This document shows, piece after piece, positions 1-14,400 of a stretch of 64,000 nt of DNA. Source of the stretch: Brugia malayi (lineage: Eukaryota; Nematoda; Chromadorea; Rhabditida; Onchocercidae); NCBI RefSeq assembly GCF_000002995.4, contig NW_025062476.1:2661001-2725000 (forward strand), given 5' to 3'. Each line of letters opens with the position of its first letter. The stretch's first letter is position 1. The position numbers were made by a program, and so were the translations under genes. A model generated the notes under the pieces. The model did not search any database and was not told where the DNA came from. It saw only the letters and a program-made list of their open reading frames with translations.

Positions 1-47
1 CTGGACAACATTTAGAGTCAAAAATATTTAAGTTATCACTGATAGTC

Positions 48-388
48 TAATCAGTTGATTAAATTATTCATTTATTTCTAATCAATCGATCAAATCATTC
101 ATTTATTTCTAATCAATCGATTAAATCATTCATTTATTTCTAATCAATCGATTAAATCATTCATTTATTTCTAATCAATCGATTAAATTATTCATTTATT
201 TCTATTCAATCGATTAAATTATTCATTTATTTCTAATCAATCGATCAAATTATTCATTTATTTCTAATCAATCGATTAAATCATTCATTTATTTCTAATC
301 AATCGATTAAATCATTCATTTATTTCTAATCAATCGATTAAATCATTCATTTATTTCTAATCAATCGATTAAATCATTTATTTATTTC
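48..388. repeat. 31-bp tandem repeat, 11 copies
   Basis: About eleven head-to-tail copies of a 31-bp unit fill 341 bp. Each unit carries the palindromic core AATCGATT (AATCAATCGATT in most copies), followed by AAATCATTCATTTATTTC. Copies differ by only one to three substitutions, for example CGATC for CGATT, and ATTATTC for ATCATTC. The first copy (TCAGTTGATT) and the last (ATTTATTTATTT) are the most diverged, as expected at array edges. This is a minisatellite, and I assign it no function. Confidence 0.95.
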
Positions 389-3300
389 ACATCTTAAGCA
401 ATAATATTCACATGTCATCACTATTACATAGTGAAATTTGTCGGCTGATCGAGATAAAACTAAAAATTAAAACTAAAAAGTAACTCATTTAAAATCTTTA
501 CAATAATTTAAGATAGATCAATGCAAGAATAAAAAATGCAAATGTCATTTTGCAGCAACAGAAATCCATCAAATTGTTAAGTTAGTTCATCGATTAAATT
601 CAAAAATTAAATTTCATTGATTGTTAGAAGTTATCAGTGAGCATTTGAAGATGAAAGTGAATCAAAGCTTATTTTCAAGTGCAAAAATTATTCTTCAAAA
701 CTGATATGAAACTAATAATTTTATATCAATAATATTTTGAATGAATTGAATTCTCAATAAATTTTCAAAATCACTGCTTCAAATTTTTTGAAAATTATGT
801 AAGCCACCAAATAGCTAACAAAAAGTAAAAATATTTCAATTATTTTATTGATGATTAAACTGAATTAAACAAATAATTCACTTTGTGAATATTTGAAATG
901 TTTTGTTTGATAAATTTTAACTGAAATGATACTTAAGAATGAAGAAAAAAAAAATCTCAAATATTGAAATATACTAAAAATATTCACTAACCATTTCTTT
1001 TTATTACTTAATTTTTTAAATATTTCATTAAATGTTTTCCTATATAATTCTATTAACTTTTTTTTTTTACTAATTCCTAAAATTTTTTTAAAAAAAAGCT
1101 TGTTAAAATTATATTTTCATTAGCTTTGCATTGAAATGTCAATTTTTCATACAGCAAATGAGAATGTTAGTAAAGTAATGAATTTAAAAATAACTTTTAA
1201 ATGTTCACTTTTTCTCCAAACTTTTTGAATAATTGCAAATATAAATAAATTTTCAAAATTTTAAATATTAGGGTATTATCATACTTTTTGTAGTTGTACT
1301 CTTTTTTTTTTTTCTTTTTTGATATATGAAAAGTAATCATAATTTTATTCAGAAATAATGAACTTATAAGATGTATGAAAAAATTTGCGACAATAATTTC
1401 CAAAATTTTACTTTTACTAATTTAATTTTTGAACATTGTGTTTTAAAATAAGTATCATTTTAAGCAAAATTCTAAATATTGGAATGTTTAAAAAGAAATT
1501 TTTTAAAATTTCTTTTACTTTTAAACTGTTCAAATTACTCTAATGAATTTATGAGATCTCATAAATACTAATTTGCATATTTGTTATTAAAACTGATCAG
1601 TGGTTTTTGTTTTTGTTTTTTTTCTTTTGTGATATATTTGAACAATAAAGTGAATTCATCAGTTAATTTCTGAAACATTGCTGCACTTTTGCTAAAATAT
1701 TTCTAATCAAATTGTTAACTTTATTTTCAATTCCAATTCAAAAATCTAAACATTCTAATTATGTCACATAATTAATTAATGATTGACTTCAAACTATCAC
1801 TGTCATTTCCGAGAATCGTAATAAAAGTTGCTGTGACCGTATCATCTGACCATTCCAATTGTTGTGACCAAATCAAATATTATTTCAACAGATTTTTTTC
1901 TTAAGTTTAATTCATTGATCAATCCATTATTTAATTTTAATTTCAATTCATAAAATTACCTATTGCAGTCACATTTTCTACTCAGCAAAGTGTCTACCAT
2001 TGATTAGATCTTCTACTTATAATTAAATTTGATTTAGAATTTGAATATGACAGCAAAAAGTTGAAAAATTAGGCTTCCAAAATAATTAATGAAAAGAAAG
2101 CACTGCATTTGATTTGCTAGACAAATGCTTTGTATTCCATTTGATCTGATTGAATTTCATATCACTTATTTATCTATATATTATTTCAACTCTTGAAATA
2201 CCCGAGATATCTCAGAATCCGGAAGTTACCCGGAAAGTACAGAGAAATTTGTAATTAAAATATATTTTTATGTGTATATAATCTGTAAATGGCAAGAAAA
2301 AAAAGCCATTTGAGATATGTAATCATCCAAACATTCATTGATAGTAATTTTTTAAAAAAAGAAAAAACATTTCCAATGGACATTTTCAGTTATTGCCATT
2401 GGCGACTCATTGGTCACTCACCTTTCTTCGTTTTAATCCCAATACAAAACCAATTTGAAAACTTTAAAATGTATTAAATTATAAAGGAAAACGAAATAAC
2501 TGCAATATTATTCTCATTTCAAACTTTTACTGCCATGAAAGGTACTGTTATTGCAATAGGTAAAAAAGTTTTCATAGATGTAATTTTTAAATTTTATAAG
2601 ATTAATCCAAATTATTATTTATATTTGAGTAAACAATAATGGTATAAGTATATGTTTACTTATATTTTGAGATTTAGTTTCGAAAAAAAAAAAAAGAAAT
2701 GCTAAAAGTTGTATAAATATATTAAACTATTAACGAGGAAATGAAAAATTACTATGAAAATTTTAAATTTTAGGATCAGTAATAAACTAAGCAATGGAAG
2801 ATTAAATTCACAGTGTAGGAATAAATGACTTAATTAGAATTTATTTGAAAATTTCTTTTTCTATAAACCTAAAAACTTTGGCGATTTCTTTTTTCCAATG
2901 AACAAAAATTAATAACCAATTTTAATTTTTTAATGAAAATTAGCAACAGAAATTATTATTGAAATTTTAATTACAGGTAATTAAAAAGTGATAAATATAT
3001 GATTATTCAATGATAAATTATATGTTACTTAAAAGATATTTAGTCATTATTAATTAGAACAAAATTAGAAAGATAGCTAAAGTCAACTTTTATAAATTTT
3101 GAAAGATCAAAAAAAAAGAAATGAATAATTTAAATTAATTAAATTGAAAAATTTAAATTAAATAAAACTAGGAATATTATTTCGATAATATTCGCTCAGT
3201 AGGAATTACATTTTCTTATAGAAACTTAAACTTACATTTTTAGCAGCGAAAAATTAAAGAGATATACCATTTTAAAGTTTGTATATTAAAATAAATTCTA

Positions 3301-5990
3301 AAAGTTTTTTTTTTTTTATCAAATTTTATCAAATTTTGAAAAGTTGCATATTTAGTTGCATAATCGTAAATTTATTTAATAAAGAATTTAAAAAGGAAAA
3401 GTAACGAACTTACTAAACTTTTTCAATTTTGTGGATGTTTAAGTTTTAAATGTTGCAAATAAATAAATTAAACTTTTCTAATTATGAAAACGAAAATAGT
3501 AAAAGTAGAGTTTAACAAAAATCCTAAAGCTTAAAAAAATTTAAGCATGATAAAATCTAAAAAACAAACTTACAAACTAAGCAGTAAAAGGTAATTTTCT
3601 AGAATTATATCTGGGTTTTGAATTAAAATTTTAATTTTAATATATAAAAACTGTTTTAAAATGTTTTAAAATTTGTTAGCTAAATTGTATCTGCAAATTT
3701 GGCTAAGGAAGTAAAGAATTTTGTCATTTTTTTTGATTAAATTTTCGATTTAAAATTACTTTTTTGAATTTATCATATAATTATTATTATCCCAATGCAC
3801 ATTAATCACATTACGTTAAAATTAATAATTTTTTATTCAACAAAAATATTAACAAATAAATAATTAAATTGAAATTTCCTTTTATGTATGTTATTTTTTT
3901 GAACACGAAGATTCACATTTTTAACATTAAAGATATCACATAATTTCAAAAAAAAAAAAAAGTCATAAAATATCGATATAGTTTTTTAAATTATTTCCAT
4001 TTTTGTGGCACAAAATCTTTTTTTAAAACTTTTTTTTAATTTTTTTTTTTTTTAAAAAAGAAAAAAAAAAGTGAATGAGATGAAATAATTGTATAAAGAA
4101 AAATGGGTAACTGAATTTAAAATTCCATCCAATCCTGAAAACCATTTACATCTTATGTGTTATTTATTTATTTATTTATTTTTTTGAAAGTAATCATTTC
4201 AATATTTTATCATTTGTTTGACTCATTTTATCTCTTTAAAACTTTTTTGAAATGTTTAATTATTTCATTAAAAAGAAAGGTAAAACAACTTCATAACAAA
4301 TAATGGTATGATCAAATTAACCAGAAAATAATTAAATTTTTCCCGAAGGTTTCATTTCTACAAAAGTAGAAGTAAGTTTAAATTTTAAATGAGGAAATGA
4401 AATATATTCTTTATCAGTACTTTATGAATGCAATAATTATTTTGTTGATATAATTTTATCTTATCACTTTGTTAAATTGAATATTCATTTGTTATACATT
4501 TATTCATCAGTTCTTCTTATCAACAACACATCAAATGTTGATATCAAATAAAATTTTATTTTATTCAACTTAAAAATTCACTACGAATTGATAAGCATTC
4601 ATCGAATTGATAAGCTAATATTAGTAAACAAAAAAAGGTCATTGTGATTTTTTTAATTTTAAGTTATTTACTGTTTTATTTAAATTAAATTTTGTGTTCC
4701 TTCTCAAATAGTCTTCGGCATTTCTTATATTTAATTTTTCTTTCTTTACAAATTTATTTGCTTTTTTTTTCAAATTACTTTCACAATAGCTTTTCGAGTT
4801 AGATATTTGTAAACAAATGAATAAAGATCGCTGAATTGAACTTTAACCTTTACAGTTTCTTAGATATATTTTAGCATCGTTTGTGATTTATTAAAGTTAA
4901 ATTATCGATCGTTAATTAATTAATTATTTGTTGACAAAGATTTGCTTGTTTTTATGCTTATAATTTTCAAGTTGCTTTTTCTGCTGAAAAATAAACTTTC
5001 AATCATTTTTTCTTCTCTTTCAGTTCTTATTTGTTCTATAATTAAGATATTTTGAGAAGATTTCAAAATTGAATGTTCAAAATGAACAATTAAACTGTTC
5101 AATTTAATTTGTCACTTCGACAAGAATTGTTGACAGAAAAAATTTAGAAAGCAAATTCAGATTCAAATTCAATTAGTAATAAATCGAAAACAATGCAAGC
5201 AATTCGTACAAACGAACTAAATCTTTTTTTCATTATATCACTTTATTTGTTTGTTAATTAATTTTATAATTATATTTGCTAAAACTGAATCTAAATTATT
5301 TATACAATGGTAGTGATGCCTTTTGAATTAATTATCAAATCTCGAGTTTAATATATTATCTCTGTTATCAAAAACAAAATCATTTTTAAAAAGCAAAGAA
5401 TTGATTTAAGTCTAAATTATCAATTTAAAATTGTTATCTAGATATCAGTTTAAAATTGAAGATTTGACGACATAAATTGGATTTTGTCAATGAATTTTTG
5501 AAATTAATTCGATTTCATGGAAAGTTGTAAATTTTTTTCAACACTTAAAAAATGAATTCTGATTTGCATTTCGGTGTTGAAAAGAATGAACAAATAATAG
5601 AAATATCAAAGTGATAGTGATAATATTATAAATACTGATTATTCCATATAAATTCAATTTTTGGATTTTAAAATATGATAAGCTAATTGTCAATTTATAT
5701 TTTTTTATGAATTCAAAAAAACTGAAATATGGAATTGTCAAGGATTTAGTTAATCATTGAAAGATTGATCGTTTCAAATAATTTATTTAATTAAAATAAC
5801 TTTAAAAAAGAGTATCAGACATTATCATTTCTTTATTTCAACATGATTTATTTCATATTTTACACTTTTTTTTTATTTATTCCATATGAAAATAATTGTA
5901 AAAAAAAAAATTTTAAAAAGATATAACTTTCAAAAATTTTATTTTTTGAATATATTTGCATTTTACTATCTAATTTATTCAACTTCGCAG

Positions 5991-6180
5991 ACAAATTGCT
6001 CAATTGATTGGGCGGAGCAGTTGCAGTTATTACTGGAAGAATAGTAAGAACAGAAATTTGTCATCAACAGTTTGTCACCAACATTTCAAGTGGCATCCAG
6101 GTATCAGCTAACTTTGATCGTAGTAGAAACCGGTCCGGTCACATCATCTATAAGTTTCTATTTCAATTTCTAATATATTT
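5991..6180 (+). other. coding-like island with two adjacent in-frame stops
   Basis: A less AT-rich patch follows a good acceptor-like TTCGCAG at 5984-5990. The frame starting at 5991 reads TNCSIDWAEQLQLLLEE, then TAG TAA, then stays open through SPTFQVASRYQLTLIVVE and GPVTSSI to a stop near 6180. The two stops lie inside a GTAAGA...CAACAG segment (6044-6070) with intron-like ends. That segment is only 27 nt, shorter than I would expect of a functional intron. Removing it would keep the frame. I do not recognise the peptide. It could be a decayed exon, an unusual tiny-intron gene fragment, or chance. Confidence 0.25.
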
Positions 6181-8450
6181 ACTTATTTTAATATTTCATT
6201 TTTTAAGTATTCGAGTATTGCTTAATGTGATTTTTAAACAAGAAATGTGTCCTATAATATTCGAAGTTATCGTTTAATCCATTCAAAATTTTAATTATTT
6301 ACAAACTGTTATTGTTATTCATTTTATCCTCTCTTTCTTCATAATTTGTTCGTTTTAAAATGTTCCTTTTTTTTTAAAAAAATGTAAATTTAAAAAATTT
6401 ATACTTGAAAGAAGAAAAGCGCATTAATCCGCAAACTTTCCGCAAACGTTATCCGCAAACTTTGCTATTTCCTAAAATACATTCTACTTTCTTCAATCGC
6501 TACCATAAAGCAATTTAATTTAATTCCCTAAATTAATTTCAGGAGAAATTCTTCCTTTCCGATAAGCCAGAAATTATAATATTTTAAGGGGAGAGAGTGA
6601 ACGGAAGGATGGGAAAGAAAAATTTAAAATTTATGAAAGTTAATACAAATATAAATGTGAGATAATTGATTCAAAAAAGCGGAGAAGATAAAAGTATTCC
6701 AAATTTTGACGCTATGACTATCATTGCTGTTAATGTTATCGCTATTATTGTTATTGTTCTAGAAAATTATTGCATGATAGTAAACATTATGTAATGTGTT
6801 GAATATGCATTCGTATTCGATATAAATTGTTGTAATCATAAAATAGAATATTTCCCATACAAATATAATTGTTATACTCATTAGTGTAAAATTTACTTGA
6901 AAATTAGGTTTGTCCAGAATGAAATGAATAGTAAAAACGAAGTAAAAGAAAGTTAAAAATGACAATGATTGATTGTCACTTATTTTTATGCTTTTCTTTT
7001 GTCGCATAAAGGGAGGAATAATTGTAAGACCAATTTTAAATTTTTAAATAACAGTAGGATGGTATTAGTAACGGACGATAGTAATCATAAATTATAGATG
7101 TAATAATAAGATTATAAATATAATCATAATAAGAATAATAAAAACAATAATTGATAAATGTAACAGCATGCTAATAAATTAGTGTTATAATTAATTACTG
7201 ATTAATTTGTTAGATGTACTAGAAAAATTAAAAATTACATATCATTCCTTAATTTTCATTATGCTTTTTGCATAATTGATTGTCTCTTTTACATTCAATT
7301 CTTTTATTTAATTATTTAATTTCTTATATTCAGTACTTAGCATAGATTATATTATGTATTTATAAAATTTTAAAATTTTTTATTTACACAACATTATGTA
7401 ACATTTCTTTATATGTGATTAGTTTTAACGCAATACAATGATAATGATAACATTGATAAACAAATTTTTAAGCATTTTTTTTTGCTAACTTTTAAAAGTT
7501 TAAAAGATAGAAAAAAACATATTTAAAAATGAAAAAAAAAGAACACTATTATCTCTTTTAGTAAAAGAAATAATGATTTTTTACAGAGCTAATAACAAAA
7601 ATTTAGAAAGATGAAAAGAATTTGAAAATTGCAATTAATCAAATTTAATCAAAAAGCCAAAAAAGTTTATGCAAAGCAATGTATTTTCATTTATTTCATA
7701 AAAACTGGTATGTAGTAAAATTGGAATAAATTTAGAAATAGTATTTTGTTCATAATGATTTTCAAAAATTTTGTAACATTTTTAATTTATAACAAAAAAA
7801 TTTTCATTGGTTAGTAATTTCTGAACACAAAAAAAAAAAGAGTGAATTACTTTCAGGTTGTATAATTTATAATGGATTTTTTTTTTTCACCTCAAAAATG
7901 ATAATACTAAAAACTTGCTTTATTTGATGGCTCATTTTCATTTTCATTTCTTTTTTTTTTTTTTTTTTTTTTTACCTTGAAATTATTTAAGAAGAGTTTT
8001 TGCTTGAGTTTTGGTCATTTCATTGAAATTTGCAAGAAAAATTTCAATAAAAAGGGAAAGTTAAAATTCATTTTGCTTTTCTTCTTTTCAATTCAATTCT
8101 AATTATTGTTCAAAAATGTTTTATAATTTAAATATAAATTTTATCGTTTTTTTTTCATCACCTTTTCTATTGTATAGTTAACGGAATCTATCATCAAAGT
8201 TTCAAGGTTATTTGTCTACTTAATTTATTCTAATTTAAATTTCATTTTCTTTTTTCCTGTTTTTTTTTTTTTTTTTGTTGTCCAAGAAATGCGGAAATGT
8301 TATGAGATTTTACATTTAGCAGAAGCATTTCAGTTAGGAAATATTATTGTACTGTTTTCTTCTTTCAAATTTCAAATTTTATTTTATGCAAATATTTGTT
8401 AATTCATGTTGATAATTCACTGAATTTTATTTTAATCTTAACTTAAGTTT

Positions 8451-8462
8451 AATTTTCAGCTA
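8451..8462 (+). promoter_or_regulatory. probable trans-splice acceptor for the ZP gene
   Basis: The motif AATTTTCAG ends three bases before the ATG at 8463. This matches the nematode acceptor consensus (TTTTCAG), and such sites a few bases before a start codon are typical of spliced-leader addition. An ordinary cis-splice from an upstream non-coding exon is the alternative. Confidence 0.45.
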
Positions 8463-11400
8463 ATGAATAACACGCAGTATATACTTTTATTGTTTCTACT
8501 TTCACAGGTATGTGAAGTTGGCATTTGCCTTTATTTAATAGGTAATTATACTAAGAGTAAAACATCTGCAATCTTAATATGAAGAAGTTTTAAAGCTCAA
8601 TTTTTGCATTTAAATTCAAAAATTATATTGCTCATACATTTTGCTGAAATTATTCAGAAATTTTTACAAATTACTACCAAACAAAAAAAAAAAAAACAAA
8701 AAAACAAATATTTTATAGGAAATTTTGTTTATTTGGGATTATTGCTCAACGATAAGTTAAGATTGACTTAAGTTTAATTTAATAACCTAAATTTTCCTTT
8801 ACCAAAGGAGGATGTTGACCTTTATTCAAAATAATAAACAGTTTAATATTTGCTAAAAAATGAAGTGAAAAAAAGTTAAATTATAAAATTTCATTGAATG
8901 GCCAAAAACCTGTCTTCTGAATAGTTTTTCTCTTTTTTTTCTTAAAGTTAGAACCGGTTTAATTCGAAATGGGAATGATTCTCTACTCGTTTTGTTTTTT
9001 TTTTTGTTCTTTTTTTTTAAAAAAAATATTTAATGTTAAAGGAGAATGAGTGCTAATAAACCGAAGGATTAAATCAATAAAATTAAACTATCTTATTATT
9101 TTCGGGTGGTCTATTGCGCCACATGCATATATAAATATCTTCAAATACCTGTTTCAATCACAAAATCTTTGACAAAAACTTCTATTCAACCAGTTTTTTT
9201 TATTTTACAAAAAAAAAAAAAAATGTCGCCAAAAAGTTTTATCTAAAAGATTTCATCTTGACCTATTAACCTATACCTTTTGTCCTATTTATTCCATTTG
9301 CCAAAACAATCGAATTTTCTTTTTCCAGATGATTTGAGATGAACAGAGAATACATATTTTGCTGAAATTATCTTCTCGTTCTTCCTTCCAAATTAAAAAA
9401 AAAAAAAAAACAAACTTTAATATAATATTTGAAAATACTAAAAAAGAGCTCTAGAAAATGTCAAATGATAATACTATGTTTACGAAAATGAAATGTTTGT
9501 TCAATTAAAGAAGTAAAAAAATAAACAAATTGCCAACAATGAAAATGTGAAAAATCGAAAAAAAAAATATTAAAAACAACAAAAAGATTGAAAAAATAGA
9601 AAAAAAAAATTTAATTTTTTAATTATTGCAATAAATTTATATGCTAAATTCATTATTAAACTTTCTTTTTTTTTTCAAAATTTCAACAGTTCTTCTATCT
9701 AATTTTTAATTTAATCTATTTTGTCATCAAATGCTACAATTTTCATTCGTAATTGTTTATATTTTTTATGAATAATTGATGAAACTAATCAGAAATTCAA
9801 TTAAAATTTTGAACACCTAGAAATTATGCATGCAATGAATGGACTCATATATTTTTTAAAATTTTATATTTTATATTTTTTCAACATTTTAGTTCGCCTT
9901 CTTTTTTTGATACTTTTTTAATATTTTGCATTTTTTCTTTTTAATAATTTCGGTTTTTTTTCCATGTTTTATTGTCATTTCAATTTAATTCTATTTTTTT
10001 TTACTTTTTACTTATGGAAAATTATTATAATTTGAAAATATAAAAAATGATGACAACATTTTTGAAATAATTCAATTGAATTGTCATAAAATTAGTAAAA
10101 AATAGCGAAGTTAAAAATGCTGTAATTGCAAATATTTATTTAATTTTTTTTTTTAGTTACGGAAAATTAATTTTGTTCATTACAGTCACGCATATAACAC
10201 TTAAATGCCACGTACGTCTTATTTCAGTGGCAAATTTCGATTAGCAATGCGTATAATATTAATAAAAAGATTTATGATTTAAATTTATAATTTAAAAAAA
10301 TACGTAAATATTAATGCATAAAAGTATGCAATGCATAATATTACAAATTTCATTTATAAATGATAAAGTTTGATATATAAAATTTTATTTTATAACTGTT
10401 TTATTTGCATATTTTACAACAATTTAAGATTATCTCTTAGTAAGTCTGAAATTAAAAAGATTTGCTTTTTAATTCATACCGTTATAATAGTTACAATCGG
10501 TTAATTAATTGTTTATGCATAATTTTTATTCATACAACTAGTTGAATTTAAGGAAAAAATTATTTGACCATATAATTTTGAATTTAATAGGCGTAAAATT
10601 TTGATTTGATAATTTAAAGAGTAAATTAAAATTTAAAAAAAGTGGTAAAGAAGTATTATTTATCCTTGGCATTGAAGCATTAAGTAAAAGAAAATTTATA
10701 TGAAATACATTGTCACATTATCAGTTAATCGAAAAAGAAAAATGGAACAATTGAATTCAATAGTTGATAAGGAATTATCAAATAAAAAGAACTGATAAAC
10801 AATAATAAATGCTAATGCGTTCATTAGTAACTGATTAATTCCTTCACTTTATAAACTTATATTAAGTATTTAATTACCAATATTATCATTATTCAATTAC
10901 AAATACTAATTGATTTGCAATGGCAGAAAATTCCTTTCTGATGGATTATTAATACCCAAAGTAAAAAAAAATTTATAAATTATATTTAAAATTAAAAAAA
11001 AAAAAAAACAATAATAAAATGGTATCACTGTACTTTTACAGAACAATTTATTTAACTTATAAATAATATCGAAATGAAAAAAAAAAGCAAAAAAAGTTTA
11101 TTTTCCTATTTTTTTCATTTGTCAACTTTGCCTGTCATTGTCATTGCCATAAGTTACAAACATTAACAAAAAGAGTAATTCTTGCGCATTTAACATTTTT
11201 TCATTTTTCATTTTTTTTTTTTTGAGAATTTTTTTGCCAAAAATATAGCAAATCTTTTGATAAATATGAATAAAACGAAAAAAGCAACGAAGCAAAAAAT
11301 TGAAAATATATATATTTGCATAAAAATGTTGAAGTAATAATTAATAATTTTTAATTTGCTCCTTCAATGCTATTCAAACAGCTAACTAAAATATAGCATT

Positions 11401-14400
11401 TAAGACTTTTCTTTTATTTAATTTGAATTTAAATTTCAATTAAAATTTTGAATTTCAGAATGAAAAGATAATTTCGGAAAAAATTTCAGGTTTTACAGAA
11501 AATTATCGGTGTTCCAATCGATAATTCAGTCTCAGGTATTTCTGAAAAAAATTATTAACTTGAAAATATGAATGCAATAAAAATTTAAGATTTTTTCAAA
11601 TTTCAAATATAAATCTAATTAATTTGCATTCATCAAAAAAAAAAAAGAAAGAAAAAAGAAAATTAAAAAAGTGAAAATTATGCAGAAAATCCAAGCATTG
11701 AATGCGATTCGGATAGTATATCAATCATTTTCTCAACGTTGAAACCATTTAGTGGTCGAACATTTGTTAAAGGTTATATTCAAGACAGAAATTGCATTCA
11801 GGTAATTTATTTTAAATTATTTTTTTTAAGAAATTTTAAAAATAATAAGAAATTTCTATGTTACTATCATTTCGAATTAAAAAATTTTTTTTTAAACTTT
11901 TAACTTTTATTAGTTTAGTCAATGTTTTTTTTTTTTTTTACATTCTGAAAAATAAAAATTTAAATTTAAAGTAACACTTTAAATTTTTATTTAAGAGTAA
12001 AAAATTTTAACTGCAATATTTATATGAAAAGGAAAATAATTTTTCTTTGTTATTTAAATTATTTTAAGATTGGAAATCATCATGAACAGCATAAATTTAC
12101 GATAAAATTTAATCAGTGCGGTTTACGTCGTTCTCGAGAGGTTTAATTTCAACAATTTATTGTAAAAAGAATAGAAGTAGAAAAGTTTGACAATACTATT
12201 ACTTATTATAATTCATTTCAGTATAATGGCATTCGGATTACAGCAACGGTTATCGTATCATTTCATCCGGTATTTTTCATTTAAAAATATTTAAAATATA
12301 TTTATATTCGTCATATTGTGTTTTTTCTTAGGTTACTTTGATCAATTCTGCATAATAATTAGCAAAATTTACCTTTAACTACCTGTTTTAATTAATTTTT
12401 TTTGTGTTTATAATTATTTGTTAAAATATTCAACAAAAAAAAGAAAAAAAGAATAAATTTAGATTTTTCTGACCAAAATAGATCGAGCATATCGACTCAA
12501 TTGCTTTTACTTGGAATCATCAAAGACAATTACTCAACAATTAGAAATTAGGTATTGAAGCAGTTTTTTTTTATGATGAACAAATTTGATAATTAGTTAA
12601 TTAAATCATAATTATGATTTGAACAAAGTTTAATTTAGATTAATTTAGAAGCGTAAATCTGATAATCAATTAATTAAATCGTAATTATAATTTGAATAAA
12701 GTTTAATTTTGATCAATTTAGAAGTATAAATCTGAGACTTTTTAATAATTTTACTAATCGGACAAAATATGTAAATTTCATGAAATGTTGCAAAAAAAAG
12801 TTTTCATTTACAGCATGATGGCAACCGAAGAGTTACAACGTCAAACGCAAATGCCAATTTGCAGGTATAAGCAGAAATTTTCAAAGAAACAAAAATTTAC
12901 ATTTATATAATTAATTTAGAATTTTATTTATTAGAAATTAATTGAAATTTAAACAACTCAAAAAAAAAAAAATATTCATAAACTTGCTTACTAAGTTTGA
13001 TTTATATGTAAACATTTTTGAATACTATTTAAAAAATTAAATATGAATGATTTTAATTTAAAAAAAAAAAAAAAAATATTTTCAGATATGAAATTCTCGG
13101 TGGAAGTGCAACAGGTATGCAAATACGATATGCAAAAGTTGGTGACAGTGTGTATCACAGGTGGACATGTTTATCCGAGACTAAAGGTCTGTACTGTATG
13201 AGAGTTCATACATGCACTGTAAGTGATGGACAAGGTGGTGAAGCAGTAGCAGTTATTGATAAAAAAGGGTTAGCATATATTTTATAAATTTTAAAATTTT
13301 AAGAAAGATTAAATAAATTAAAAATTAATTTAAAAGATAAAAGAAAAACGAAAAACAAAAATTTCTTTGCTAATTACAATTAATTTTGACATTTCTTTCT
13401 GATAAAAATGAAAAAAAAAAATTTTTTTTTTCTCTTTTATTTTTTTGGTTAAAAAGAGAAATTTAATATTTGTTGTGAATAAAACTGAAATGGTGAACAC
13501 ACACACGCATGCACACATGTGCATGCATGCATGCATGCATACACAGTAAATAGAAAGACAAGTATATCTATTAGATCAAAAATTAACCCTTTGTCATCCT
13601 TGATTTGACACATTGAAAATTACAGCAAACAATTATTTAAATTTCTCTCATTACCGCCCCTTTTTTTCCTTTTGCCTTTTACCGCCTCTTCCTTAGATAC
13701 ATGAAAATATCATTGAATGAATGATTGATTACAGTTATACTAATTTTTAGGATAATTTATCTATTATTACTGATAATTTAAGTGATTCTATGATTGATAG
13801 TTATAAGATTACAGAATAAAAAAATCTGAATTTTGAATAAAATGAAAATAAAATAATATATTTATAGTTAATTCAGGAAAATGAAAGAAATAAACTATTG
13901 AGAATTAATTTAATATTAAGAAGTAAAAGTAAAAATTATATTTAAATAATATTTATGCAAAAAGATAATCATATTTAGCACTTAAATTACATTTAAATAA
14001 TTTTACAGGTGTTCAGTAGATAAATACTTATTGCTGGATTTGGAATATATAGATGATCTAACAGCTGGACAAGAATCATATGTTTTCAAATTTGCCGATC
14101 GTCCAGCACTTTATTTCAATTGTCAACTAGAGTTGACCACTAAAGATCATCATTTGGGATGTGCAAATGAGGTTTGATATTAACTAATCTTTAGCAAAAA
14201 AAGTAATTTAACTTTTAATTTTCTTACTTTAATTGTTTTTTATTTTATTTATTTAACTTTTTAAAAAAATTTTTTTTTTATTAATTGTAACACTGTTTAC
14301 TGATATATGAGGAAGTTTTACGCATACTAATATTTTCTAGCGACCAACTTGTAAAGGTCAAATTCGAGTGGAAGCATCAGAACAAAGTTATGAGCAATCT

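Larger units (their letters stand above)
1..8462. other. AT-rich intergenic region upstream of the ZP gene
   Basis: I could not assemble a gene in this stretch. It is dominated by A/T homopolymers and short open frames without domain-like content. Three things stand out: the 31-bp tandem array at the left end, a less AT-rich patch around 2190-2460 that contains the palindrome GAGATATCTC, and a coding-like island near 5991-6180. The last part should hold the promoter of the ZP gene, but I see no recognisable core promoter motif. Confidence 0.6.

Noticed and set aside
2289..2477. 62-residue + strand frame in a slightly GC-richer patch
   Set aside because: No similarity or splice structure that I can recognise. 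The length is expected by chance in this composition.
6424..6464. CCGCAAAC repeated three times as a possible CRISPR or binding array
   Set aside because: Only three short irregular copies, in a eukaryotic context. Too little to call.
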